Below are positions 52,611-63,442 of a DNA stretch of 64,000 nt, one piece after another. Origin of the DNA: an uncultured Muribaculaceae bacterium (lineage in GTDB: Bacteria; Bacteroidota; Bacteroidia; Bacteroidales; Muribaculaceae); the NCBI GenBank assembly GCA_947628305.1, contig CANQZG010000004.1, positions 62,001-126,000 on the forward strand, in the 5' to 3' direction. Every line of letters begins with the position of its first letter. Within the stretch, counting starts at the first letter, position 1. Below the pieces are notes generated by a model. That model did no database searches. It was not told the DNA's origin and was given only the letters and a program-made list of their open reading frames with translations. The translations under genes and the position numbers were made by a program.

Positions 52611-55049
52611 TTAGTTTATAACCATAATTTTTGTCGCCGCTTTCCCTGTGGATGAATCACCATCGCTATGGGATGCAAAAACATAATATATGCCAGATTT
52701 CACTCTCGCCCCTGAAGAATTGCATCCGTCCCAACGCAACATACCTCCTTCTGACCGACCTTGATATATCACATTGCCTGAAGCATCGGCTATTTTTACA
52801 TGTGAATCATCCATCAGGCCGGTTATAGTAATCCATCCCGTGTATTCAGGGCGAACCGGATTAGGATAGGCATACACGTTTTCATAATTATCCATGGCAG
52901 GAGATGAATCGCTGTTGTAACGATACAGTCCGTCATTGGTGGCTATATATACGGCATTACTCAATCGGTCGGCATACAATGTATTGATTGTATTGGTCGT
53001 AAGCGGTGAATTTTCAGTTGTGAAATGTTCCAGTATCTTATCTCCGTTTTCACTGACAAGATATACGCCCGAATTAAGTGTCGCAATCCATTTTCTATTG
53101 GAATTATCAACCGAAATAGCGAGTATCGTCTCCGTTTCAAGAAGATAATCGGCAAGGTTTGTACCGTCGTTACGGGGGACCTTAAGACGATTGACCCTCA
53201 TATTTTGATTCATTGCATCAGACGGACGGGTTATCTCTATGATGCCCATAGATGTCCCAATCCATATTCTTCCACGGTCATCTTCACATAGGGCACTATA
53301 TCTACCACATTCAAACGATTTACCATCCTGGTCAATGAATGATGACCATGTACATGTTACGTCATCGTTAAAATTATCGTATGTACCTTTAGTATCTATG
53401 ACAGCCATAGGGTGAGGACTTCCTCCACATGTTATAAATATCATGTTAGAATATTTACAATTCAATATCGTAACATCTTTTCCATCAAACTTATTATCAA
53501 ATTTATAAGCATGCCAATCTTCCTTTTTTACTTCAGATGTTTTAAGTTTCCTTTTATTTGCAGGTAATACATTTATGTATTCATAATTACCATTTTTATC
53601 AGTATAGGTCCATAGATTTCCTTTAGTGTCTATATTTAAACCGAAAGACCTCCAACCCCAAGTATTACCGAACGGAGCATTAGCTGCAGCTCCTGCAATC
53701 TGGTCTCCTTGATATTTACCTATCTCAACACCATCCTTTATTACATAGATTCCCTCAAAAGAAGAACCTATGTAATAGATATTTTCATCATCAGGGTCTT
53801 CAACAATAGCCTGGGGACTGACTACATAAGGAGATACAGACTTTCCTTGGTCTGTTATATATGAAACCTCGCGGGCTTTTACATTCTTTATGGTGTTAAC
53901 TTCTATTACATCTGTCAACTGTCTAAGATTGGTTCCTTCTCCTTCTGTAGCAGGATTGACTGATGCCGCTCCTTTGTTGCTTACATATATACGGTTTCCT
54001 TTTCTATTTGGTATAATGAAGCCCGGACGGTATACCGAACTAACGTATGTCGGTTTTATCTTGTCATGTTTCACTGTAACGTTTTCACCTGAAATGTCAT
54101 AACATGAAACACCATTCTCATCGGCGCACCACATTGAATTAAGTCCCGATGCAGAATTTATTTTACTTCTCTTTATTACATCAGGCAATTCCTTTACCAA
54201 TGAGACCTTTCTATCTTTGGTGACAAGATATAGATTCCCATCCATCGTGAAATACAGTCCATAATCAGTCATGAAGTGATTGGATGTATTGACATATTTC
54301 TCCAATATCAAATCCTCATGACGAGTATCTGCATCACTTACATTATCATATTTAATTATAAATATACCAACTTCGGTAAAGTTAACCAAAGTTGTTACAT
54401 CAATTTTATAGGAATCTTCTATTATAAGACCCTGTACCTCACTGAAATTATTAATGCTTTTTATACTTCTGTCTTTATTTATCTTATAATAACAACCATC
54501 ATAATTTATAAATATATAATTTTCTATTATGCACACACTTTTACAACGTCTATAATCATGGGCCGTCGTATTGTAGATTCCCGAATCCTTGACATGTTGC
54601 TTTTTTTCATCAAGAATAACGAGACCGAAATAGGTTGCGACATATATATTGTCACCGTCAAACGCTACATCGGTCACATATTTGTCAGTTCCTATCGATG
54701 CATCCTTTATATCAGGATAATACACCGATTTCCCGTTATCATAGAGCAGGTCAATTGCTCCATTGGTATAACTTATAAAAAGATATTTTCTCTCTTTATT
54801 ATAAAATATTTTATCCACATTGTCATCATTCAGATAATTCTGTGAATTATAAGAGATTGTCTCATCATTATCTTTGTCGTAGGAGAACAAATACCCCGAT
54901 GACACATAATACACCTTAGACGGTGTATCTACAATATGAGAAATATCTCCCGAGAACACCGAATACTTCAACCATTCACCTGTCTGTGATATACCAGTTA
55001 ACGGTAGGAGAGAAAGAAGTAAAATAATCAGGTTTCTTATCATTATCAA
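52611..55049 (-). CDS. PorZ-like type IX secretion beta-propeller protein
   Basis: This 812-residue protein has a signal peptide ending GISQ. Two beta-propeller-like halves contain recurring blades such as VDTPSKVYYVSSGYLFSYDKD, YLFISYTNGAIDLL and DNIYVATYFGLVILD. The last 90 residues form a C-terminal sorting-type domain (NVYAYPNPVRPEYTGWITITGL, GARVKSGIYYVFAS). This matches PorZ, part of the attachment complex that anchors type IX cargo to A-LPS in Porphyromonas. The middle (53.4-54.9 kb) is much richer in A+T than its neighbours. It lies seven bases after rdgB. Confidence 0.8.
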   Translation of the reverse strand: MIMIRNLIILLLSLLPLTGISQTGEWLKYSVFSGDISHIVDTPSKVYYVSSGYLFSYDKDNDETISYNSQNYLNDDNVDKIFYNKERKYLFISYTNGAIDLLYDNGKSVYYPDIKDASIGTDKYVTDVAFDGDNIYVATYFGLVILDEKKQHVKDSGIYNTTAHDYRRCKSVCIIENYIFINYDGCYYKINKDRSIKSINNFSEVQGLIIEDSYKIDVTTLVNFTEVGIFIIKYDNVSDADTRHEDLILEKYVNTSNHFMTDYGLYFTMDGNLYLVTKDRKVSLVKELPDVIKRSKINSASGLNSMWCADENGVSCYDISGENVTVKHDKIKPTYVSSVYRPGFIIPNRKGNRIYVSNKGAASVNPATEGEGTNLRQLTDVIEVNTIKNVKAREVSYITDQGKSVSPYVVSPQAIVEDPDDENIYYIGSSFEGIYVIKDGVEIGKYQGDQIAGAAANAPFGNTWGWRSFGLNIDTKGNLWTYTDKNGNYEYINVLPANKRKLKTSEVKKEDWHAYKFDNKFDGKDVTILNCKYSNMIFITCGGSPHPMAVIDTKGTYDNFNDDVTCTWSSFIDQDGKSFECGRYSALCEDDRGRIWIGTSMGIIEITRPSDAMNQNMRVNRLKVPRNDGTNLADYLLETETILAISVDNSNRKWIATLNSGVYLVSENGDKILEHFTTENSPLTTNTINTLYADRLSNAVYIATNDGLYRYNSDSSPAMDNYENVYAYPNPVRPEYTGWITITGLMDDSHVKIADASGNVIYQGRSEGGMLRWDGCNSSGARVKSGIYYVFASHSDGDSSTGKAATKIMVIN

Positions 55050-55056
55050 TAAATAA

Positions 55057-55644
55057 TTATTCTATCGATTTCAAAAAGTCTAAAAATTTGACTGTGGCAC
55101 GTCCACGATGACTTATGGCATTCTTGTCATCCTCACTCATTGAAGCAAAGCTGACATTACTTTCCACAGGCTTGAAAACAGGGTCATAACCAAAACCGGC
55201 ATGTCCATGAGGCTCGGTTAATATCTCACCGTCAACCCTGCCGTCAAATGTCTCAGTCATGTCATCCGTCACCAAGGCTATCACCGTGGCAAAATAGGCG
55301 TTACGATTCTCAACACCTTTCATTTCGTCTAACAATTTGACTACATTGTCAGCCGGGGTACAGTGTTCACCTGCATAACGTGCCGAATATACACCCGGTC
55401 GACCGTCAAGAGCCTCAACCATTAGACCTGTATCATCGGCAAAACAGTCATATCCGTATTTATCCTTTATATATCGCGCCTTTTGTAAGGCGTTACCCTC
55501 AATGGTATCAGCTGTCTCCGGTATATCTTCATGACAGTCTATATCATTCAGACTCAATATATCGAGTTTAGAACCGACAATACGGCGTATTTCCTCAAGT
55601 TTATGTGGATTGTTTGTAGCAAAAACCAATGATAATTTCGACAT
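55057..55644 (-). CDS. rdgB: dITP/XTP pyrophosphatase (RdgB/HAM1 family)
   Basis: This 195-residue house-cleaning enzyme removes non-canonical purine triphosphates. It has [16 protein letters not shown] at the start, the metal-binding [25 protein letters not shown], the [12 protein letters not shown] segment and the C-terminal [16 protein letters not shown]. The length is standard. It is followed by the porZ-like gene after seven bases. A terminator-like hairpin between leuS and rdgB suggests it is transcribed separately or by partial readthrough. Confidence 0.96.
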   Translation of the reverse strand: MSKLSLVFATNNPHKLEEIRRIVGSKLDILSLNDIDCHEDIPETADTIEGNALQKARYIKDKYGYDCFADDTGLMVEALDGRPGVYSARYAGEHCTPADNVVKLLDEMKGVENRNAYFATVIALVTDDMTETFDGRVDGEILTEPHGHAGFGYDPVFKPVESNVSFASMSEDDKNAISHRGRATVKFLDFLKSIE

Positions 55645-55671
55645 TTCGCTTCTATATTCTACAAAGTATAC

Positions 55672-55703
55672 AAAAGTGCGGTAACCCGTGTCACCACACT
55701 TTT
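55672..55703 (-). terminator. Terminator after leuS
   Basis: On the minus strand a 14-base-pair stem (arms 55703-55690 and 55685-55672) closes with two G-U wobbles and an ACGG loop, then runs into a short T tract. The same positions would be mismatches in plus-strand RNA, so the hairpin is shaped for the minus-strand transcript. Confidence 0.7.
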
Positions 55704-55730
55704 TTATATAACGTATAAACCTGTGATTTA

Positions 55731-58505
55731 TTATTTTACTACTATATTGACAATCTTGCCCGGAACGACTATGATTTTAACTATGTTCTTGCCGTCAATC
55801 CATCTTGATGCCGATTCATGGGACAGAGCGGTTTTCTCCACGTCTTCCCTTGACATGTCTACAGGTACCTCTATATTGTAACGTGCCTTGCCGTTGAACG
55901 ACACAGCGTATGTGACATTACTCTCCTTTAGATACTCCTCATTGAACGCAGGCCACTGCGCATCACATATAGTACTTTCATTTCCTATAGCCGAGTGCCA
56001 TAATTCCTCTGTTACATGCGGCGCGAACGGCGCAAGCACTACAAGAAGCTGTGACAGTATCCCACGATTGTGACATTTCATGGCAGTGAGTTCATTGACA
56101 CATATCATGAACGCGGCAATTGATGTGTTGTAGGAGAAGGTCTCTATGTCTCCTGTTACTTTTTTTATCAGCTTATGAAGTGATTTCAAGGCGTCTTTTG
56201 ACGGTTCTGCATCATCTACAAGACACACATCCCCTTTGTAAAACAATGCCCATAGTTTCTTTATAAAACGATTGACACCGTCTATGCCGTTAGTATCCCA
56301 TGGCTTGCTCTGTTCAAGTGGGCCGAGGAACATCTCATACAGACGCAATGTATCAGCCCCGTAACGTTCAACTATGTCATCGGGATTTACAACATTGAAC
56401 ATTGACTTTGACATCTTCTCAACGGCATATCCACACACATATTTACCTTCTTCAAGCACAAACTCTGCATTGTTAAATTCAGGACGCCACTGCTTGAATC
56501 TCTCAATGTCGAGTATATCGTTGCTTACAATGTTCACATCGACATGTATAGGTGTGACATCATAATCATTTTTCAATCCGGCTGATACGTAAGTATTGGT
56601 ATCCTTGATTCTATAGACAAAGTTGCTTCGTCCTTGAATCATGCCTTGGTTAATCAGTTTCTTGAAAGGCTCGTCTTCACACACCTTTCCCAGGTCATAA
56701 AGGAATTTGTTCCAAAAACGACTGTAAATCAAATGCCCTGTGGCATGTTCCGTACCACCTATATACAGGTCAACGTTACGCCAATACCCGTCAGTCTCCT
56801 TTGAAACCAGTTCTTTGTCGTTACGCGGGTCCATGTAACGGAGATAATAGGCCGATGAACCTGCGAAGCCGGGCATCGTGTTCAGTTCTATAGGATAACC
56901 TTCAGGAGTCTTCCAGTTCTTGGCACGTCCCAACGGAGGCTCGCCTTTCTCGGTGGGAAGATATTTATCCACTTCGGGGAGTTGTAAAGGAAGTGCGCTT
57001 TCATCCATCATGTATGGTATCCCATCCTTATAATAGACAGGGAACGGTTCGCCCCAATAACGCTGACGGCTGAAAATTGCGTCACGTAGACGATAGTTTA
57101 CCTTGACTTTTCCTATACCTTTTTCCTCTATGAATTTTTTAGTGGCAGCTATCGCATCTTTCACTTCCATGCCGTTGAGGTCAAGACCTGCACCGCAACT
57201 GTTAATCATTTTACCCGACTTGGCATCGAAACTCTGTTCGCTGACATCACATCCCTCTATCAACGGAATTACAGGCAAATCAAAATGAAGCGCAAAAGCA
57301 TAATCCCGGCTGTCATGAGCCGGAACAGCCATAATCGCACCTGTACCGTATCCTGCAAGTACATAATCACTAACCCATACAGGGATTTTTTCACCTGTGA
57401 GAGGATTGACAGCGTAAGCCCCGGTGAACACACCGCTCACACTCTTGTCAATCATGCGTTCACGTTCGGTCTTGTGTTTGATGGACTTGATATATTCCTT
57501 TACCTCTGCAACTTTATCGGGTGTGGTAATCATATCTACATATACGCTTTCAGGAGCGAGTACCATGAAAGTCACACCAAAGACAGTGTCGGCACGTGTA
57601 GTGAAAATTTCAAGTTCCACATCACTGTCGGCAATCTTGAAACGCATCTCAGCACCCTCGGAACGTCCTATCCAGTTACGTTGTGTCTCCTTCAGGGAGT
57701 CAGTCCAGTCCAATTTGTCAAGACCGTCAAGAAGACGCTGTGCGTATGCACTAACACGAAGACACCACTGATACATCAGTTTTTGCTCTACAGGGTATCC
57801 GCCCCTGATTGACAATCCCTCACTCACCTCGTCATTGGCGAGTACAGTGCCGAGCTTCGGACACCAGTTAACCATTGTATTACCGAGATAGGCGATACGG
57901 TAGTTCATCAGTGTGTCACTCTTTTTTTTCTCATCATACGACCTCCATTCATCGGCGGTGAACTCAAGTTCTTCCGAACAAGCCGCATTTATACCTTTGG
58001 TACCGTTCTTTTCAAATTCTTTGACAAGTTCGCTTATCTGACAAGCCTTCTGCAGTGATGTGTCATAGTAGGAATTGAACATTTGGATGAACGCCCACTG
58101 TGTCCATTTATAATATTCAGGGTCACATGTCTTGATTTCACGGTTCCAGTCATAACAGAAACCTATCTTGTCAAGCTGACTACGGTAACGGTTTATGTTT
58201 TCTATAGTGGTCTTCTCAGGATGTTGTCCTGTCTGTATCGCATATTGCTCGGCCGGCAACCCGTAGGCATCATAACCCATAGGGTGCAACACATTGAAAC
58301 CGTTCAGACGCTTGTATCGCGAATATATGTCAGACGCTATATAACCTAACGGATGCCCTACATGCAATCCTGCACCGGATGGATAAGGAAACATGTCAAG
58401 TACATAGAATTTAGGACGATTCTTGTCTATCTCGGTGCGATAAGTCTCATTATCACGCCAATATTGTTGCCAACGGCTTTCGATTTCTCTGTGATTATAT
58501 TCCAT
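55731..58505 (-). CDS. leuS: Leucyl-tRNA synthetase
   Basis: This 924-residue class I synthetase charges tRNA-Leu. HIGH appears as LHVGH at 48-51, and KMSKS is near 694-698 ([10 protein letters not shown]). The CP1 editing domain is present, with [17 protein letters not shown] and [21 protein letters not shown], the threonine-rich and Asp-containing editing pocket. The zinc-finger insertion and C-terminal anticodon-binding domain are also visible. The length is normal for Bacteroidota LeuS. It follows the DUF4250 gene by 12 bases, so nadA, DUF4250 and leuS form one transcription unit ended by the hairpin near 55690. Confidence 0.98.
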   Translation of the reverse strand: MEYNHREIESRWQQYWRDNETYRTEIDKNRPKFYVLDMFPYPSGAGLHVGHPLGYIASDIYSRYKRLNGFNVLHPMGYDAYGLPAEQYAIQTGQHPEKTTIENINRYRSQLDKIGFCYDWNREIKTCDPEYYKWTQWAFIQMFNSYYDTSLQKACQISELVKEFEKNGTKGINAACSEELEFTADEWRSYDEKKKSDTLMNYRIAYLGNTMVNWCPKLGTVLANDEVSEGLSIRGGYPVEQKLMYQWCLRVSAYAQRLLDGLDKLDWTDSLKETQRNWIGRSEGAEMRFKIADSDVELEIFTTRADTVFGVTFMVLAPESVYVDMITTPDKVAEVKEYIKSIKHKTERERMIDKSVSGVFTGAYAVNPLTGEKIPVWVSDYVLAGYGTGAIMAVPAHDSRDYAFALHFDLPVIPLIEGCDVSEQSFDAKSGKMINSCGAGLDLNGMEVKDAIAATKKFIEEKGIGKVKVNYRLRDAIFSRQRYWGEPFPVYYKDGIPYMMDESALPLQLPEVDKYLPTEKGEPPLGRAKNWKTPEGYPIELNTMPGFAGSSAYYLRYMDPRNDKELVSKETDGYWRNVDLYIGGTEHATGHLIYSRFWNKFLYDLGKVCEDEPFKKLINQGMIQGRSNFVYRIKDTNTYVSAGLKNDYDVTPIHVDVNIVSNDILDIERFKQWRPEFNNAEFVLEEGKYVCGYAVEKMSKSMFNVVNPDDIVERYGADTLRLYEMFLGPLEQSKPWDTNGIDGVNRFIKKLWALFYKGDVCLVDDAEPSKDALKSLHKLIKKVTGDIETFSYNTSIAAFMICVNELTAMKCHNRGILSQLLVVLAPFAPHVTEELWHSAIGNESTICDAQWPAFNEEYLKESNVTYAVSFNGKARYNIEVPVDMSREDVEKTALSHESASRWIDGKNIVKIIVVPGKIVNIVVK

Positions 58506-58517
58506 TGTTATTCTTAA

Positions 58518-58697
58518 TTATCTGAATTGGTTTATTTCCGGAAGATACTCAAATCCGGCTTTTTCAAGCGTGGTCTTCAGTTGCTCGACATCGATGTCCA
58601 TGTCGTCACATAAATTGTCGAGACTATCATAACAGTCACGCAATTTAGTGTTGATGTAACTGAACAACATAAACGGGTCCTTCGGTAGATTTTCCAT
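58518..58697 (-). CDS. DUF4250 domain small protein
   Basis: This 59-residue protein from the ATG at 58697 (a GTG three codons earlier is open) matches DUF4250: LPKDPFMLFSYINTKLRDCYDSLD at the start, then LCDDMDIDVEQLKTTLEKAGFEYLPEINQF. It is acidic, helical and soluble; the family's role is unknown. It lies between nadA, whose stop ends six bases before this ATG, and leuS. Confidence 0.85.
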   Translation of the reverse strand: MENLPKDPFMLFSYINTKLRDCYDSLDNLCDDMDIDVEQLKTTLEKAGFEYLPEINQFR

Positions 58698-58702
58698 AAT
58701 AG

Positions 58703-59680
58703 TCACACACCGAGTTTAGATGACATTTCAAGCATGCGGTCTATGGGACGACGTGCCTTTGTCGCGAGTTCCTCATCTACAATTATTTCAGGGGACTCGT
58801 CACGAAGACAGTCACGAAGTTTTTCCATTGTGTTCAGTTTCATGAAAGAACAGTCGTTACATGCACATGTCGAGTCATTAGGCGGAGCGGGAATGAATGT
58901 CTTGCCCTTACAACGGTTACGCATCTGATGCAGTATGCCGCTCTCGGTAGCGACTATAAACTCTTTATTATCGCTTTCCTCGGCATACTTGAGCAATACT
59001 GCGGTCGAACCGATGACATCGGCTATTATGCGTATAGGCGCAGGACATTCGGGATGCACGAGCAATTTGGCATGGGGATACTGCTTTTTCAATTCTACAA
59101 TCTTGTCGATTGAGAACTGTTCATGCACATGACATGCCCCGTTCCACAACAGCATCTCACGCCCGGTCTCTGAATTTATATAGTTACCCAGGTTACGGTC
59201 AGGTCCGAATATTATTTTTTCATCACGTGGCAGACTGTCCACAATCTGACGTGCGTTTCCCGATGTGACCACTATATCGGTGAGAGCCTTCACTTCAGCC
59301 GTGGTGTTGACATAACTGATGACAGTGTGACCGGAATGTTCTTCAATGAATCTCTTGAAATCATCGGCAGGACAACTATCGGCCAACGAGCATCCGGCAT
59401 TGAGGTCAGGAACAAGCACCTTCTTGTCCATGCACAGGATTTTGGCTGTCTCACCCATGAAATGTACCCCACACAGCACTATGATTCTTGCATCGTCAAG
59501 TCTTGACGCTATCCTGGCCAAGGCAAGTGAGTCGCCTACATAATCGGCTACATCCTGTATCTCCCCCTGTTGATAATAGTGTGCCATGACGACGGCATTC
59601 TTCTCTTTTTTCAATCTGTTGATTTCTTCAACGAGATTTTCATTGGCTGCCGTCTGACAGCATCCTTTTTCAACATTCAT
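58703..59680 (-). CDS. nadA: Quinolinate synthase
   Basis: This 325-residue [4Fe-4S] enzyme condenses iminoaspartate with dihydroxyacetone phosphate to quinolinate in NAD synthesis. The three cluster cysteines appear in VLCGVHFMGETAKIL, HPECPAPIR and STCACNDCSFMKLN. AHYYQQGEIQDVADYVGDSLAL near the start and VNTTAEVKALTD in the middle are further signatures. nadB and nadC are not in the window. It heads the nadA-DUF4250-leuS unit, with a promoter-like box about 210 bases upstream and a palindrome near the predicted transcript start. Confidence 0.97.
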   Translation of the reverse strand: MNVEKGCCQTAANENLVEEINRLKKEKNAVVMAHYYQQGEIQDVADYVGDSLALARIASRLDDARIIVLCGVHFMGETAKILCMDKKVLVPDLNAGCSLADSCPADDFKRFIEEHSGHTVISYVNTTAEVKALTDIVVTSGNARQIVDSLPRDEKIIFGPDRNLGNYINSETGREMLLWNGACHVHEQFSIDKIVELKKQYPHAKLLVHPECPAPIRIIADVIGSTAVLLKYAEESDNKEFIVATESGILHQMRNRCKGKTFIPAPPNDSTCACNDCSFMKLNTMEKLRDCLRDESPEIIVDEELATKARRPIDRMLEMSSKLGV

Positions 59681-60088
59681 TTTATATTTTAATTTAAGAA
59701 GATTTTTTATAAAAAACTATTCCAATAACAATAATAAATGGTGTTGATAACCTATATAACTTTCAAGCTGTTTTCTTGCTATTTAAGTTATTGTTATGAC
59801 ATAAACATTAAACTTATATGTTATCAACATGTCTTTGTATTGATTTATAGTGGTTTATTGTAGTTATTAACATTGTGTTAATAATGTGCAAAGTTAATAA
59901 TTTTTCTTGCTCAAAGATGTATATAACATCCAAAAATGCAGTATAAAACAGTATCATATATTTATGACAGCTTATTTGTCAATCAAAGATACTTGGTTAT
60001 ACAATAAGATAATTGTTAAATGCAAATTTTGTTGTTGGAATCTTGCTTTTTACTTATTCAACGTTTTCAACACGTTATTGACAGTTGT
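59681..60088. promoter_or_regulatory. AT-rich intergenic region upstream of nadA
   Basis: These 408 bases hold no gene I can support. They contain a minus-strand -7 box TAACTTTG (59896-59889), a perfect palindrome TTATTAACA-TTG-TGTTAATAA (59864-59884) just downstream of it, and two related 9-mers in inverted orientation, TGTTGATAA (59742-59750) and TTATCAACA (59821-59829). The palindrome placement fits an operator of nadA. The right end may hold the 3' transcript end of the glycosyltransferase gene. Confidence 0.6.
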
Positions 60089-61234
60089 TTATTTCATGGC
60101 TTTGATATATGTTTCCATGATAGCGTGTGCGAAGTTTTCATGGTTGAAACGTTTCATATAGTCACGTCCGGCGGTGACCATTCCTCTGCCGAGGTAAGGG
60201 TCGTTTATAAGTGTGAGTGCATGTTCTGTATAGTCGTCTACATTGTCAGCGTTGACATAAAAGGCTCCCGGTCCACCGGCTTCCTCCAAGCATGAGCCGG
60301 TGGCTGCGATTACAGGTGTTCCCGCTGTCACCGCTTCGATGACCGGAAGGCCAAATCCCTCATACCGTGAAGTATAGGAAGCGAACATGGCTCCTTTCAT
60401 TAATATGGGTAATACGTTGAAAGGAACATTATTGAGAAATATAACCCGATTTGATAATGATTTCTCGGCTATCAGTCTGTCAAGTTCATTACCGTACGCT
60501 CTTGAACGACGTCCCACTATAACAAGTTTCACGTCTTTAGGCAACGATGGAAGTGCTTTGACAGCAAGGGCTTGGTTCTTGCGTGTCTCGATGGTTCCAA
60601 CGCTTATGATATAACGTTCAGGTAAATTGAAATTTGTTCTTGTGTTCTTTAAATCTTCATCACTGATTGGACGGGAAAATATTGGGTCACATCCTTGATA
60701 TACTACATCTATTTTATCAGGGTTGATATTATAGTACTCGATTAAGTCGCGTTTGGTGCATTCACTGATGGCGATGATACGTGTCGCGTCATTACATGAG
60801 CGTCGTGCCTTGAAATCATAGATGTTGCGGTCAATTAATCCGTAACATTCAGGCATTCTGCGGAAAATCACATCGTGCATTGTCAGTACCGATGGTATCT
60901 CTGCCTTGATGATATCCATTGGCAGTTCGTTACTTAATCCATGGAACAATGACATCCCGTCACGATGTAATTGTCTTGATAATTCGTTGACCGACCTCCA
61001 TAGACTGCCAAGACGATGTCCATAGAAAGTGTCAGGTAACATTATACTCACATTATTTCGGTGAAGCAATGGCTCAAGCCTTGGATTGTCTTTGATGGAT
61101 GGTGTATACAGGTGATAACTGTTGTCAGGGTAGGTACGTGACAAAACGTCGATGACAAGACGGCTGTAGTTGCCGAGTCCTGTCATGTTGCGGACAGCGC
61201 GTTTTCCGTCAAATGCGATTTTCATGGTCTCCAT
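60089..61234 (-). CDS. Glycosyltransferase, GT4-like (mannosyltransferase-type)
   Basis: The ATG at 61234 gives 381 residues; a longer open frame upstream overlaps the MATE gene and lacks sense. KIAFDGKRAVRNMTGLGNYSRLVIDVL is the typical N-terminus of GT4 mannosyl-type transferases, LTMHDVIFRRMPECY follows, and the donor half has SVGTIETRKNQALAVKALP, LVIVGRRSR and the E-x7-E motif SRYEGFGLPVIEAVTAG. The sugar and acceptor are unknown. It begins two bases after the MATE transporter stop. Confidence 0.92.
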   Translation of the reverse strand: METMKIAFDGKRAVRNMTGLGNYSRLVIDVLSRTYPDNSYHLYTPSIKDNPRLEPLLHRNNVSIMLPDTFYGHRLGSLWRSVNELSRQLHRDGMSLFHGLSNELPMDIIKAEIPSVLTMHDVIFRRMPECYGLIDRNIYDFKARRSCNDATRIIAISECTKRDLIEYYNINPDKIDVVYQGCDPIFSRPISDEDLKNTRTNFNLPERYIISVGTIETRKNQALAVKALPSLPKDVKLVIVGRRSRAYGNELDRLIAEKSLSNRVIFLNNVPFNVLPILMKGAMFASYTSRYEGFGLPVIEAVTAGTPVIAATGSCLEEAGGPGAFYVNADNVDDYTEHALTLINDPYLGRGMVTAGRDYMKRFNHENFAHAIMETYIKAMK

Positions 61235-61236
61235 AA

Positions 61237-62601
61237 TCACAAAGGTAGATTTTTTCGTGTAGAGCGCATGAAAAAGTATAAAAAAAGAGCCGCGGCCAGG
61301 AATAATGATACAGAAAAACTGAGTATAGTGCCAAAAAGACCCATTGATGTATAACCTGTCAATATCCATGTCGTCGGTACACCCACTATAACATAGCTGA
61401 TAAATGCAATCCAAAGCATAGGCATGACATGGGAAGTACCGCGTAGTGCATTGGCAAAGTTGATTTGGGTAGCGTCGGCATACTGGTATAATACCAACGG
61501 GAAGATACATGTCATGGCTATCGCTGTCACTTCGGGATTATTTCCGAGAAAACCCATCAGGTTTCTACCGAAGAATATAAATGTCAACGATGACAAGGTT
61601 GCTACAGCCAGGATTATATGGTATCCGGCGAATGCAACTCTGCGCATCTCATCGGAGTCGCCGCTTCCGGCTTTGTTGGCGACAAGCACTGACACTGCCG
61701 AACCGAGACTATAATAGATGCAGAAACCAAGTGTCCCTGTGATTACTATCACCTGATAGGCTGCGACATCGAGAACTCCAAGGAAAATTCCCACGGCGAA
61801 GACAGCGAACGAGAATGAACCCGATTCAAATATCATCTGTAACGCTACGGGCCATGATGTGCGGTTGATACGTCCTACCGAACGACTGTTGACGCGTCCC
61901 TCTATAAAACCTCTGAAATATTCTCGGTTAACCTTTAGACAACAGAACGAGAAAATAATAAGTACCGCACACAGCACTCGTGAGACCAACGTTGCGATAC
62001 CTGCCCCGATGAGACCCATTTCGGGAAAACCCATATTACCGCCAATCAACAGCCAGTTGAGAAGAATGTTCAATGCATTGGCAATCATCACTATAACCAT
62101 GGGAATCCATGTGTTTGTGATGCCGTAACTCCATTGGGCAAATACGTTGAATATACAGATGAACGTAAGACCTGCAAGATATACGAGAAAATAGGGTTTA
62201 ATCAATTCCAAAAGTTCAGCAGGAGGTCCGAGACGCTCTATGTTGAAATATATTATTAACATGATGGCGATTACAAGAACTGCAAACAGCATGTTCATTA
62301 AGAGCCCCGTCTTGATTGTCTCTCCTATTTTGTTTTTCTCATCGCGTGAGAACATTATGCCGACAATAGGAGTGAGTCCGTAACTGAACCCTATTATGGC
62401 AAAAATAGCGACATTGAAAAGATTGTTTACGTAGGAAGCGGCGGCAAGTGACAGAGTACTGTAATTGCCTATCATCCATGTATCGACAAAACCGGTCACA
62501 ATCATCCCCAATTGTCCTACAAGAATGGGTAGGGCAAGGATGATTATTGACCGATAGTATCTTTTTTTATCTGGTATATTATCAATATTGCTCTGATTCA
62601 T
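61237..62601 (-). CDS. MATE family efflux transporter
   Basis: This 454-residue membrane protein has 12 predicted helices in two similar halves, the MATE layout. The N-terminal half has [23 protein letters not shown], with the conserved Asp and Gly, and [19 protein letters not shown]. The C-terminal half has [23 protein letters not shown] and [24 protein letters not shown] proteins export drugs or metabolites using Na+ or H+ gradients; the substrate is unknown. It overlaps panB by 20 bases upstream and is followed directly by a glycosyltransferase. Confidence 0.93.
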   Translation of the reverse strand: MNQSNIDNIPDKKRYYRSIIILALPILVGQLGMIVTGFVDTWMIGNYSTLSLAAASYVNNLFNVAIFAIIGFSYGLTPIVGIMFSRDEKNKIGETIKTGLLMNMLFAVLVIAIMLIIYFNIERLGPPAELLELIKPYFLVYLAGLTFICIFNVFAQWSYGITNTWIPMVIVMIANALNILLNWLLIGGNMGFPEMGLIGAGIATLVSRVLCAVLIIFSFCCLKVNREYFRGFIEGRVNSRSVGRINRTSWPVALQMIFESGSFSFAVFAVGIFLGVLDVAAYQVIVITGTLGFCIYYSLGSAVSVLVANKAGSGDSDEMRRVAFAGYHIILAVATLSSLTFIFFGRNLMGFLGNNPEVTAIAMTCIFPLVLYQYADATQINFANALRGTSHVMPMLWIAFISYVIVGVPTTWILTGYTSMGLFGTILSFSVSLFLAAALFLYFFMRSTRKNLPL

Positions 62602-63400
62602 TAGGAAAATCAGATGTCTTTACATCTTCCACATAATGACCTATGGCTTCGTTTATTACAGTCGAGAGGTCGGCATATCGACGCAGGAAGCGAGGTGAGA
62701 AACCTTTGGTCATTCCGAGCATATCATGTACCACGAGTACCTGACCGTCTACACCGCCTCCGGCACCTATGCCAATGACGGGAATCGATACTTCCTGCGC
62801 CACCTTAGTTGCAAGTGTGGCAGGTATTTTTTCAAGTACGAGCGAGAAACAACCGATTTCCTCAAGCATCTTTGCATCTTCAATCAGTTTGTTGGCCTCG
62901 GCTTCCTCCTTGGCACGTACATTATAAGTGCCGAATTTGTTGATTGATTGCGGTGTGAGTCCGAGATGACCCATTACAGGAATTCCTGCTGAGAGGATAC
63001 GCTCGATTGATTCACGTATTTCAGAACCACCTTCCATCTTGACAGCTTCGGCATGGCTCTCTTTCATGATGCGTATGGCCGAAGCAAGAGCTTCTTTTGA
63101 ATTACCCTGATAGCTGCCAAAAGGCATATCGACCACAACGAGGGCACGATTCACACCCTTGACGACGCTCTTGGCATGGTAAATCATCTGGTCGAGGGTC
63201 ATCGGTAAAGTCGTGACATTCCCGGCCATTACATTTGACGCAGAGTCGCCAACGAGAATCACATCTATGCCGGCTTCATCTACAAGACGGGCCATTGAGA
63301 AATCGTAGGCGGTGAGCATTGCTATTTTTTCACCGCGCTGTTTCATCTCGGCGAGACGGCGGGTGGTTACTTTGCGTTTATCTTCAGTGTAGGTTGACAT
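62582..63400 (-). CDS. panB: 3-methyl-2-oxobutanoate hydroxymethyltransferase
   Basis: This 272-residue enzyme makes ketopantoate from alpha-ketoisovalerate and methylene-tetrahydrofolate for pantothenate and CoA synthesis. [29 protein letters not shown] with the metal-binding Asp, [34 protein letters not shown], and [24 protein letters not shown] are all canonical. The length is standard. A -7 box (TAATTTTG, 63437-63430) lies at the 3' end of the upstream GH3 gene, so panB may have its own promoter. Confidence 0.98.
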   Translation of the reverse strand: MSTYTEDKRKVTTRRLAEMKQRGEKIAMLTAYDFSMARLVDEAGIDVILVGDSASNVMAGNVTTLPMTLDQMIYHAKSVVKGVNRALVVVDMPFGSYQGNSKEALASAIRIMKESHAEAVKMEGGSEIRESIERILSAGIPVMGHLGLTPQSINKFGTYNVRAKEEAEANKLIEDAKMLEEIGCFSLVLEKIPATLATKVAQEVSIPVIGIGAGGGVDGQVLVVHDMLGMTKGFSPRFLRRYADLSTVINEAIGHYVEDVKTSDFPNESEQY

Positions 63401-63429
63401 TTCTAATTCAGTTAATAGTTAAAACGGTG

Positions 63430-63437
63430 CAAAATTA
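63430..63437 (-). promoter_or_regulatory. Candidate -7 element of panB
   Basis: The minus strand reads TAATTTTG, matching TAnnTTTG, 30 bases before the panB ATG in the short gap after the GH3 gene. No -33 TTTG is seen at the usual distance. Confidence 0.4.
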
Positions 63438-63442
63438 CTTAT

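Noticed and set aside
54276-54845. A 189-codon plus-strand frame inside the porZ-like gene
   Set aside because: Its Ile/Tyr/Phe-rich sequence is the reverse reading of AT-rich propeller codons; the minus-strand protein is continuous and recognisable.
59681-60088. Replication origin suggested by AT richness and TTATCAACA 9-mers
   Set aside because: The 9-mers differ from the DnaA consensus TTATNCACA, there is no dnaA or dnaN nearby, and genes on both sides run on the minus strand instead of diverging. An operator reading is simpler.
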